Translations under genes and position numbers: made by a program
Part shown: positions 7,226 to 14,492 of the stretch, piece after piece
Numbering within the stretch: position 1 is the stretch's first letter
How the letters are laid out: each line of letters opens with the position of its first letter
Notes under the pieces: model-generated
Databases searched by the model: none
The model's input: only the letters and a program-made list of their open reading frames with translations
Told to the model about the DNA's origin: nothing
Origin: JAUYQR01 sp031415015
GTDB lineage: Bacteria > Pseudomonadota > Alphaproteobacteria > Rhodobacterales > Rhodobacteraceae
Reading direction: 5' to 3'
NCBI GenBank assembly: GCA_031415015.1
Contig: JANOQT010000160.1
Span: forward strand, 1-50,279
Length of the DNA stretch: 50,279 bases

Positions 7226-10200
7226 TCAGAACTGGAGGGTGACGGTGGCGGGATCGCCGCGACCGAGGCGGTTCGAGAGTTGGTAGATGCGGATGGCCAG
7301 TGTCTGGCCGGAACTGAGCGGCGCGCCCCAGTCGGCGGTCTGCTGGGCGGCGGTGTAGAGGACGGAGGTCGTGGTGCTGGTCAGCGTGCGCTTGACGACA
7401 GCCCCGTCGAGGATCTGGACGTCGTAGCTTTCCAGGTCTTCGGCCAGCGGCACCTCGACCTGTTCCCAGGCATCGGCCACCAGCGCGCGCGACCGGCGCG
7501 TCCAGCGGATCGTCAGATCACCCGGACTGCGCGCCGTGCACCACGGCTGCGCGACATGCACCGGGGCGAAGGGCACGAGGCCTCGACCTGCTGGCGTGAA
7601 GGCCAGCGCGGTGTAGCTGGCGTCGCTGACGGCACGTGCCGCGGGGCCGACGCGCCAGTTCCACGGCAGACCGAGATCGGCCTCGGCAATGGGCAGCGGG
7701 GCCAAGGCCGAGTCCAGCATCACCACCCGTGCCCCAGCCGGGGTGGGATTGCCCATTGCCGCTTCCGTACCGCGCTGGCCGCGCAAGAGCCGGGTCAAGC
7801 GATAGCGGCCGGGGGCGATCAGTTCGGCGGCACCCGCCTGCACGATTTCCCAGACGCCTGGCGCGGATTCCACTGCCAGCGCATTGGCGCCGCCGAACAG
7901 GGTCAGATCGGTGACACTTTCCAAGGTGCCGGAGACCAGATCGACGACCAGCGCATTGCCGAGATCGAAGCGCGAGGTCGGGCCCGGGTAGAAGTCCGAC
8001 ACCAGCGCCCCGATCCGGGCGCGACTGCCGAAGGTGGTCAGCAGTGCGAACCCATCCGTGGAGGGACTGCGGAACACCGCCATCTCGCCCGGCCATGGAA
8101 CGGCCTGGGCGGCAACCATCGGCCGGTGCGCGGGCTGGTCCTCGGAAAGCTGCGGCAGGTCGAGCAACACCACATCCGGCGCGCCGAAGACCACGGACCG
8201 GGTCAGCGAGGCCGGGCGCGGATCGCCGGGCGGCGGGTCATAGGCGGCGCGGTCCTGGCGGACGGCTTCAACGCCCCGGCCATCAGAGTCAGCAATGGAC
8301 ACGAGCCGCAACTCGATCTCGCGACCATCATGCACCAGCCTGATCACGTCTGCCGGGTCCAGCGCCAGCCGTGAGGGCGGCAAACGGAAGGTGGCACTTT
8401 CGCGACCGATCCAGGCTTCCATCAGCGCGCGGCGGCAGCGGCGTTCGGCCTCCTCGGGCGGGATTGCCATCGGGAAGGACTCGGACGCGATGCGGGCGGT
8501 GTCGACGGTGATGCGGCGGGCCTCGACGAGGGCCGCGTCATAATCTTCGTCGGCGCGGGCCACCTGCCACTTCAACGCCTGCGGCAGTTCGGTTTCCTGC
8601 GCGCGGACCAGTTCCAGCGCCTCGCCCTCGCGCGATGCCACGAGGTCGTCATGTGCCAAGGTCAGAAACGACGCCCGCCCGCGCATGACAAAGCGGATCA
8701 TGCCTTCCGTCTCGATGGCATCGAACCCGAAATGCCGGGCCAGCGTGCTGATCGAGGATCGCGGCGCTTCCAGCGCGGTGATGGCATAGCCCTCAACCGC
8801 CCCCCAGAGGCCGGATACGTCGATCAGCGCCTCCGGCATCCCGGCGCGCAGGCAGAGGTGACGCACCAAGGCCGCAAGTGACACGGCACCCAGCCGCCCG
8901 GTCAGCCAGTGGCCCAGCCGCCAGTTCGGACCATCGGTCCAGACATCGGTCAGTTCAGGAAAGAACGGATAGGGCCGCGCGTCCCAGGTCCAGGCGGCAC
9001 ATTCCGGCACATGGACCATGCGGCCGCCATAGACAGCGGAGATCGGGTTATTGGCCGGGTCGTCCCAGTGCAGGTAGCTCGCTTCAAGATAGGCCCGCTG
9101 GATCGCGTCATCGCGCCAGCCGCGCGAGAAATATGGCGTGAAGCTTTCGGACGACTTCGGGTCGAAAAAGACGTTGGGCTGGTTGGTGCCCCGGTCGATG
9201 GCGGGACATCCGAGTTCAGTGAAGCGGATGGGTTTCGATTGCGGCACCCATGCGGTAGCCAAGCCGCTCTCCACACCGCCCGGCCGGTTGTAGTGCGGAT
9301 TCGTCCACCAGGCGCGGATATCCTTGGGGCGGAATACCCACGCTTTCGCCGCCGCGCCATCCGTGATCGGCGTGCGGATTTGCGCGGAACGATCGGCGGC
9401 GCTGGCGTAGAACCAGTCGAAGCCTTCGCCGCCCGCGATGTTCGCCTGCAGGTAGGCGCGGTCGTAGATCGCAGGCCAGCCTTCAAGCGCATCGGCATGG
9501 TCGAAGCCATCGCGCCAGTCAGATAGAGGCAGGTAGTTGTCGATGCCGACGAAGTCGATGTTGGCATCCGACCAGAGCGGGTCGAGGTGGAAATAGACGT
9601 CGCCGCTGCCGTCCTGCGGGTGGTGGCCGAAGTATTCCGACCAGTCGGCAGCATAGCCGATCTTGGTACCCGCCCCGAGGATGGCGCTCACGTCGGCCGC
9701 GAGGGTCTTGAAGGCGGTGACGGCGGGATAGGTGCTGGTGCTGGACCGGATGGTGGTCAGGCCGGGCATCTCGGTGCCGATCAGGAAGGCATCGACGCCA
9801 CCCGCTGCTGCGCAGAGGTGCGCGTAGTGCAGCACCATACGGCGCAGACCCCAGTCGCTGGGCGAACCGGTGAAGCTGACGCTCTCGCCCGACACGCTGA
9901 AATTCCCCGGTGTCGCCGCGCCAAACAGCGCCGACACTTGCGTTGCGGCCGTGCCGGTCTTGTCGACCGATCCGACAAAGCCAGCAGCCGGGGAACAGGT
10001 GATCCGCCCCCGCCATGGGAAGGCGGGCTGGCCCGGCGTGGCGGCATTGGCGCTGTAGGGGTTTGGCAGGGTGTTGCCGGGCGGCACGTCCATCAGCAGG
10101 AAGGGATAGAAGGTGACCCGCAACCCGCGCGCCTTCATCTCCTGGATCGCCTGCACCACGGCAAAGTCGGCAGGCGTGCCCCCATAGACCGGCCGATCCT

Positions 10201-11191
10201 CGGCGTCGCGGCTTACCAGATGCGCACTGGCCCGGCTGACCCCGTTCACTGACCAGTTGGCGGGCGTGGTGGCCTTGGAGGCAACCTCGACACCCGGCTT
10301 CACCTTACAGGATCCTGCGCGCAGGTCGTTGCCGAACCAGGCCACCACGAGGCTGACGCTTTCGACCGCCGGGGCCATGGCCTGCAACCGGTCCAGTGCC
10401 ACCACGATGTCCGGCTGATCAGGCAGAGCGTTCAGGTTCTCGGCGACCGTGGCACCGCCGCTGCCCTTGCGGATGGCGTCGGTGGCATAGGTGAACTCGC
10501 CCGAGGCCGGGATCAAGGTGACGGCGCGGGTCAGGCCCTCGGCGGTGTCGGCATCGGCCAGCGGGCGGAAGACCTCGAAGCTGAGTTGCGGCAGGCGGTT
10601 GCCGAAGGTTGCCAGCGCCAGATCCTCGAACACGACGTAAGCCGTGCCGCGATAGGCGGGCGTGTTGGCCGCGCCCATCTTGGCTGCAATGAACGGATCG
10701 GCCGTTTGCACCTCGTTGCCGGGATACCAGCGCCAGGTCACGCCGGTCATGTCCATCGCCTTGCCGTCGGCCCAGACGCGGCCGATGCCCGTGATTGGAC
10801 CCTCGCTGAGCGCCACGGCAAAGCTGGCATAGTAGAGGTATTCAGTTGTCTTGACCTTGCTGCCCCCGCCGCCTTTGCCGCCGCCTTGGGTGGTGGTCTT
10901 GGTTTCCTCGCGGAAGTCCGTCGCCCAGATGATGTTGCCGCCGATCCGCATCCGGCCGTAAAGCCGCGGGATCACCGCCCCTTCGGTGGCCGAGGTGATG
11001 CGCAGTGTGTCAAGCCGTGCGCCTTCGATCCGCTGGGCGGGGGCGAGCGAGGACACGATCCAGCTGTCGACCACCGACCCCACGGTCGATCCGATGAACC
11101 CACCGATGGCCGCGCCGGAAAAGCCGAGGATCGCACCGCCAAAGGCCCCGCCGATGGCAGTGCCGACAGCGCCGAGGACGAGGGTTGCCAT
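7226..11191 (-). CDS. GTA gp15-like baseplate 'megatron' with TIM-barrel domain
   Basis: 1321 residues, the usual size for the tail-tip hub of Rhodobacter gene transfer agent type. The N terminus is a Gly/Ala-rich hydrophobic stretch (about 1-48, GAVGTAIGGAFGGAILGFSG). Next comes a tail-protein domain with RLYGRMRIGGNIIWATDFRE. The middle is a glycoside-hydrolase-like TIM barrel (about 440-790), recognisable by IGTEMPGLTTIRSS, the Tyr/Trp-rich WSEYFGHHPQDGSGDVYFHL and FTELGCPAIDRG. The C-terminal third is tail-hub and beta-sandwich material. In gene transfer agents this protein forms the central baseplate and contacts the cell surface. It lies 9 bp after the NlpC gene in the order DUF2163, NlpC, megatron. 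Confidence 0.92.
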   Translation of the reverse strand: MATLVLGAVGTAIGGAFGGAILGFSGAAIGGFIGSTVGSVVDSWIVSSLAPAQRIEGARLDTLRITSATEGAVIPRLYGRMRIGGNIIWATDFREETKTTTQGGGKGGGGSKVKTTEYLYYASFAVALSEGPITGIGRVWADGKAMDMTGVTWRWYPGNEVQTADPFIAAKMGAANTPAYRGTAYVVFEDLALATFGNRLPQLSFEVFRPLADADTAEGLTRAVTLIPASGEFTYATDAIRKGSGGATVAENLNALPDQPDIVVALDRLQAMAPAVESVSLVVAWFGNDLRAGSCKVKPGVEVASKATTPANWSVNGVSRASAHLVSRDAEDRPVYGGTPADFAVVQAIQEMKARGLRVTFYPFLLMDVPPGNTLPNPYSANAATPGQPAFPWRGRITCSPAAGFVGSVDKTGTAATQVSALFGAATPGNFSVSGESVSFTGSPSDWGLRRMVLHYAHLCAAAGGVDAFLIGTEMPGLTTIRSSTSTYPAVTAFKTLAADVSAILGAGTKIGYAADWSEYFGHHPQDGSGDVYFHLDPLWSDANIDFVGIDNYLPLSDWRDGFDHADALEGWPAIYDRAYLQANIAGGEGFDWFYASAADRSAQIRTPITDGAAAKAWVFRPKDIRAWWTNPHYNRPGGVESGLATAWVPQSKPIRFTELGCPAIDRGTNQPNVFFDPKSSESFTPYFSRGWRDDAIQRAYLEASYLHWDDPANNPISAVYGGRMVHVPECAAWTWDARPYPFFPELTDVWTDGPNWRLGHWLTGRLGAVSLAALVRHLCLRAGMPEALIDVSGLWGAVEGYAITALEAPRSSISTLARHFGFDAIETEGMIRFVMRGRASFLTLAHDDLVASREGEALELVRAQETELPQALKWQVARADEDYDAALVEARRITVDTARIASESFPMAIPPEEAERRCRRALMEAWIGRESATFRLPPSRLALDPADVIRLVHDGREIELRLVSIADSDGRGVEAVRQDRAAYDPPPGDPRPASLTRSVVFGAPDVVLLDLPQLSEDQPAHRPMVAAQAVPWPGEMAVFRSPSTDGFALLTTFGSRARIGALVSDFYPGPTSRFDLGNALVVDLVSGTLESVTDLTLFGGANALAVESAPGVWEIVQAGAAELIAPGRYRLTRLLRGQRGTEAAMGNPTPAGARVVMLDSALAPLPIAEADLGLPWNWRVGPAARAVSDASYTALAFTPAGRGLVPFAPVHVAQPWCTARSPGDLTIRWTRRSRALVADAWEQVEVPLAEDLESYDVQILDGAVVKRTLTSTTTSVLYTAAQQTADWGAPLSSGQTLAIRIYQLSNRLGRGDPATVTLQF

Positions 11192-11200
11192 GGAAAACTC

Positions 11201-11635
11201 TCAGCGTTGGGGAAAGAGGAAGGCGAAGGCGATGCGACGTCGCCATGTTTGCGTGAGCGGTTCCTCGATAACCCCTAGGCGCTCGTAGGCATGGAGGAAG
11301 GTGTCGGGACCGGTCAGGATGCCGACATGCTTGGCAATGGCGCGCGGCATCATGCGGAACAGGATCAGCGCGCCGGGTGGTGCATCGGCGGGTGCGATCT
11401 CGGGCATCATGCGGCGCGCGCCTTCGGCCAGAACTTCGCGCGGCCCGCTTTCGCCCCAGTCCCGACTGTAGGGCGGGATCGGGAAAGGTTCAGGCCCCAT
11501 CACCTCGCGCCAGACACCGCGTGCGAGGCCAAGGCAATCGCAGCCGATTCCCTTCAGGCTGGCCTGGTCGTGGTAGGGCGTGCCCAGCCAGGACCGCGCG
11601 ATGGCAATGACCCTGTCGGAATCGACCGAAATCAC
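11201..11635 (-). CDS. NlpC/P60 family tail-tip peptidase
   Basis: 144 residues, equivalent to gp14 of the Rhodobacter gene transfer agent. The NlpC/P60 core shows the nucleophile region GIGCDCLGLARGVW (Cys34 in the D-C-x-G pattern), the histidine in AKHVGIL (His103) and a further histidine in FLHAYE (His115). Such tail-tip peptidases cut peptidoglycan stem peptides locally so that the tail can reach the inner membrane during DNA entry. The start overlaps the DUF2163 stop by 4 bp and the megatron follows closely, so these genes are translated as a unit. Confidence 0.92.
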   Translation of the reverse strand: MISVDSDRVIAIARSWLGTPYHDQASLKGIGCDCLGLARGVWREVMGPEPFPIPPYSRDWGESGPREVLAEGARRMMPEIAPADAPPGALILFRMMPRAIAKHVGILTGPDTFLHAYERLGVIEEPLTQTWRRRIAFAFLFPQR

Positions 11636-12537
11636 AGCACCGCCCCCTCGTGGCCGCCATCGGTGGTGGCATAACGCAGGACAGCATCCTGGCCGGGGAT
11701 ATTGGGAAAGCCCCGGAAGTTGGCGACATTAGCGAACTTCGTGCCGCAGGTCGCGATGCGCTTGTCGCACCCGGCGCGGATCGTGAAGGTGTCCGTCCCG
11801 GCGATGGCGCGCACCGGGGCTTCCAGCAGCGTCAGCACGGCGACGCCGTCTACGAGGTCGTGCGACAACACCTCGGCCCGCCGCCCGACATTGGCCACGC
11901 TGGTCCAGTCGAGGGTTCCGAAGGTGAACCAGCCGGAGGTGAAAGCGCCAAGCCCAGAGGCGGTGAAGGCCCGGTCCCGCAGCACATCAATGACAGCGCC
12001 GCTGCCCTTGAAGGCCGGGGCGTCGGTGTTCACGCCGCAGCGCCCATCGCCCAGCGCCGCGTCGCAACTGGCCTGGAATGTCCGCCCGACGGTCTGGCCG
12101 AGGACATGGGCCAGTGACCGGACCTCCGCCACGAAGGCGAGCCTCCCGCGCCGGATCTGGCCGATGGCCCCGCGCCGCAGCAGCACGCGCTGCGCAGACG
12201 CCGCCCAGTTCACCCGCCAGACCTCGACCGCCGCATTGTCCCAGCGGCCATCAAGAATGTCGGTCTCGGTGATCCGGTCGGAAAACAGGACGCCTTGGGC
12301 GTCTTGCGCATCGACGGAAAGGTCGGAACCGGAGCGCACCTCTGAGGCCGCGAAGCCACTCTCCGGCTCGAAATCGATGCCGTCGAACGTCAGGGTTCGG
12401 TCGTGGTCGGTGAAGCCAAGGGTCACCCCATCGGCCCGCACGATCCGCCAGCACCAGGCCAGCGTCGTCGTGCCCTCGTCGAGATGGGCCTGAAGTGCGG
12501 GCGGGAAAGCCTTCACTTCCGCCCCCAGCCGCGCCAC
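11632..12537 (-). CDS. DUF2163 tail-hub protein (GTA gp13-like)
   Basis: 301 residues. The N-terminal DUF2163 domain has AWCWRIVRADGVTLGFTDHD and FEPESGFAASEVRSGSDLSV. The C-terminal phage_BR0599-type domain ends with Cys-containing motifs CDAALGDGRCGV, AGCDKRIATC and GTKFANVANFRGFPNIPGQD. In gene transfer agents the homologue (gp13) is part of the tail hub and is reported to hold an iron-sulphur cluster through conserved cysteines. The Cys spacing here is compatible with that, but it is an inference. It is the first of the three tail-tip genes DUF2163, NlpC and megatron. It overlaps the preceding small membrane protein gene by 25 bp. Confidence 0.9.
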   Translation of the reverse strand: MARLGAEVKAFPPALQAHLDEGTTTLAWCWRIVRADGVTLGFTDHDRTLTFDGIDFEPESGFAASEVRSGSDLSVDAQDAQGVLFSDRITETDILDGRWDNAAVEVWRVNWAASAQRVLLRRGAIGQIRRGRLAFVAEVRSLAHVLGQTVGRTFQASCDAALGDGRCGVNTDAPAFKGSGAVIDVLRDRAFTASGLGAFTSGWFTFGTLDWTSVANVGRRAEVLSHDLVDGVAVLTLLEAPVRAIAGTDTFTIRAGCDKRIATCGTKFANVANFRGFPNIPGQDAVLRYATTDGGHEGAVL

Positions 12538-12722
12538 AGCGCGACCGAGGCCAGCGCCGAGGAAACCACGCCCCCGGCCGTGCCGGTCAGGGCATAAAGG
12601 TTGAACGGGCGCAGATCGAAGCTGCCGGTCATCAGATCGAAATCCGCCAGCCCGGCCATGGCCAGCCCAGAGGCGGCAAGACAGGCCAGATAGACCAGCC
12701 CGCGTGCGAGGTTCCAGTTCAT
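12513..12722 (-). CDS. Small two-helix membrane protein of the lysis cassette
   Basis: 69 residues starting MNWNLARGLVYLACLAASGL. The ATG at 12722 overlaps the lysozyme stop as ATGA. Two hydrophobic segments (about 7-24 and 43-61) flank a short loop with FDLRPFNLYALTG, and the C terminus is basic (WRGWGRK). The position directly after the endolysin suggests a lysis accessory role such as a second holin or a spanin-like component, but there is no lipobox or recognisable spanin signature. Function is therefore unassigned. Its 3' end overlaps the DUF2163 start by 25 bp. Confidence 0.72.
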   Translation of the reverse strand: MNWNLARGLVYLACLAASGLAMAGLADFDLMTGSFDLRPFNLYALTGTAGGVVSSALASVALWRGWGRK

Positions 12723-13387
12723 GATGTTGCCTTTCCTTTGAGAAATTCCATCAGTCGCTGCCACCACGACGGGGAGCCTGGCGATTCCGTAGGCTCAGGC
12801 AGTGGCATGGTCGGCGGCACCGGCTGAACCGTTGGGCGCAGCAGGGTCAGCGCCTCGGTCTCGGTCAGTCGCCGAATGGGCCTCGAGAAATCCACCCGCC
12901 CATTGCTGTCGACCGCCCAGACCGGAATGGTGCCGGTCGGATAGCGGCCATCGCGGAACAGATCGCGCTCGGCCTCGCGCCGGGTGCGGATCGCGGCAGG
13001 TCGGAGCCAGCCCATGAAGGCCTGCGCAGCGGCGGCGCGGTTGTCCGCGTTCAGGAGGCGGGTCAGCGATGCCTTCGCGATGCCGCCGGTGTTGTAGTGG
13101 AAACTGACCAGCGCATCGAACTCGTGCGGTTCCAGTGGCACCTTTACCGCGCGCAGCACCTCGGCCTCATAGGCCACGATGTCTGCGCGGAAGAGCCGGA
13201 ACGCCTCGCGGATCCCGGCGTCGAGATCGGCAGGCATGCCGCGCGGCATCCCTGACGGATCGGGCGGCCCCGCCGAGGCAGTGTGGCCGATGCCGAAGGT
13301 CCAGACGTTTTTGACATCGAGATAGGGTCCGGGCACGAGTCCTTCGTGTCGGACAAGGGCCAGCAGGCCCCGGTCTGTCATGTGCAT
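12719..13387 (-). CDS. Endolysin, T4-type lysozyme (GH24)
   Basis: 222 residues (220 from the Met two codons later). The catalytic signature of GH24 muramidases is clear. Numbered from the second Met, the catalytic Glu is E13 in RHEGL, followed by Asp22 and Thr28 in WTFGIGHT, matching the E/D/T triad of T4 lysozyme. Further conserved segments are EFDALVSFHYNTG and the basic RTRREAERDLF. The C terminus is a Pro-rich linker and a short amphipathic helix (WWQRLMEFLKGK). There is no signal sequence, so release needs the holin encoded just upstream. The enzyme hydrolyses peptidoglycan for host lysis. Confidence 0.93.
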   Translation of the reverse strand: MHMTDRGLLALVRHEGLVPGPYLDVKNVWTFGIGHTASAGPPDPSGMPRGMPADLDAGIREAFRLFRADIVAYEAEVLRAVKVPLEPHEFDALVSFHYNTGGIAKASLTRLLNADNRAAAAQAFMGWLRPAAIRTRREAERDLFRDGRYPTGTIPVWAVDSNGRVDFSRPIRRLTETEALTLLRPTVQPVPPTMPLPEPTESPGSPSWWQRLMEFLKGKATS

Positions 13388-13391
13388 GGGA

Positions 13392-13526
13392 TTACCCGAA
13401 GATGGAGGACAGGATCAGGATCAGAGCGGCGAACATTAGGCCGATGCGCAGGCGGTGGCTGAAAGCTTGTGCCGGATCGGCGGCGTCGCAGCGGATGGCG
13501 CGCGCGAGACGGAGAAGTTCATGCAT
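13392..13526 (-). CDS. 44-residue single-pass membrane protein in lysis cassette
   Basis: The frame from ATG 13526 (MHELLRLARAIRCDAADPAQ) overlaps the preceding gene's stop by 8 bp, the tight coupling seen through this operon. A longer upstream start would lie wholly inside the holin-like gene and is rejected. It has a basic amphipathic N terminus and one C-terminal hydrophobic helix (about 28-43, LMFAALILILSSIFG). Being encoded between a holin-like protein and the endolysin, it is probably a holin partner or pinholin-like peptide. This rests on position and topology only. Confidence 0.6.
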   Translation of the reverse strand: MHELLRLARAIRCDAADPAQAFSHRLRIGLMFAALILILSSIFG

Positions 13527-13869
13527 CGGGGGTGCCCCCCTTGCCGCTGCGCAGTCGGGCGAGGACGACCTCGATGAAGGCGGGGCCGAAGACGCCGACG
13601 AGATAGGCGGCAGAGCCCGCCGCACCCCCGGCCGGGATCGCTTGTGATGGCAGGCCCAGCCAGGCGGTGATGATCGCCATCGACAGGCTGCCCATCCCCG
13701 CCGCGATCAGACCGCCGAGCAGGATGTGGCGCAGGGCGTCGCGCAGCCGCATCCGGGTGGTCAGAGCGTTGGTCGCCCCGCCGAGCGCACCCCAGGCGGC
13801 CAGTATCACGGCGGTGGAGGTTGCAAGATCGCGCAAAGCGGCGGCGACAAAGCCGGTTTCTTCGTTCAT
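13519..13869 (-). CDS. Putative phage holin
   Basis: 116 residues with about three hydrophobic helices (17-37, 48-70 and 74-100) and short charged ends (MNEETGF; LARLRSGKGGTPDA). The pattern AATRMRLRDALRHI-like basic stretch followed by LLGGLIAAGMGSLSMAIITA resembles annotated phage holins. It starts with ATGA overlap on the DUF2460 gene and lies directly before the 44-residue membrane peptide and the endolysin. Its role would be timed pore formation in the inner membrane for endolysin release. Family assignment is by topology and gene order, not a diagnostic motif. Confidence 0.68.
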   Translation of the reverse strand: MNEETGFVAAALRDLATSTAVILAAWGALGGATNALTTRMRLRDALRHILLGGLIAAGMGSLSMAIITAWLGLPSQAIPAGGAAGSAAYLVGVFGPAFIEVVLARLRSGKGGTPDA

Positions 13870-14492
13870 CGCCGGATCTCCAGCAGCGGGATGGATGTGA
13901 TCGACCCCAACCTTTCGAGATCGAGGGTGACGTCGAGGATGTCGGTGTCGAAGCGAACGGGGACGTCGAATTCGAAGCCAGCGTTGATCGCGACGCCCGC
14001 GCCCGGGGCAGTGGTGAAAGTCACGCTGCCGGTGGCGGTGTTGACGCTCCAGCCGGTCATCTGTTCGGCTCCGTTCAGGGCAAGACGGACAGTCCCTGCT
14101 ACCGGCTTGGCAATGGTGCGGGTCCAGCTTTGCGCGCCGGAGGTGTAGCGCTTCAGCAGGGCGAAGGTGGTGACAGCGCCATTGCCGGTGCCGATGGGCT
14201 GGTCGGTCGGGGCCACCGCCTGCGACGGCAGGCAGGATTTGTAGTCCGCCCAGTCCTTGTAGCGAAACCCATGCAGGCGGCCGTTGCGGGCTTCGAAGAA
14301 AGCCACGACCGCTGCCAGATCGTCGGCGCGGCGGATGCCGTAGGCCACATCATAGCGGCGGCGCGAATTCGCCCAGCTGGCGTTGCGCTCCTCGTCACCG
14401 CTGGCAAGTTCGACCACTTGCGTACGCCGTTCCGGTCCACCGCGCGCCCCGCGACTGATGTTGTCGGGGAAACGAACTTCGTGAAACGCCAT
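13866..14492 (-). CDS. DUF2460 tail protein (GTA gp12-like distal tail)
   Basis: 208 residues. The ATG at 14492 overlaps the tape-measure stop as TGATG; a GTG one codon upstream is less likely. Diagnostic DUF2460 segments are FHEVRFPDNISRGARGGPER at the start, then SRRRYDVAYGIRRADDLAAV, FRYKDWADYKSC and the C-terminal FEFDVPVRFDTDILDVTLD. In the Rhodobacter gene transfer agent this protein forms the distal tail ring next to the tape-measure tip. Unlike the gene transfer agent order, the lysis cassette rather than DUF2163 follows it here. Confidence 0.93.
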   Translation of the reverse strand: MAFHEVRFPDNISRGARGGPERRTQVVELASGDEERNASWANSRRRYDVAYGIRRADDLAAVVAFFEARNGRLHGFRYKDWADYKSCLPSQAVAPTDQPIGTGNGAVTTFALLKRYTSGAQSWTRTIAKPVAGTVRLALNGAEQMTGWSVNTATGSVTFTTAPGAGVAINAGFEFDVPVRFDTDILDVTLDLERLGSITSIPLLEIRR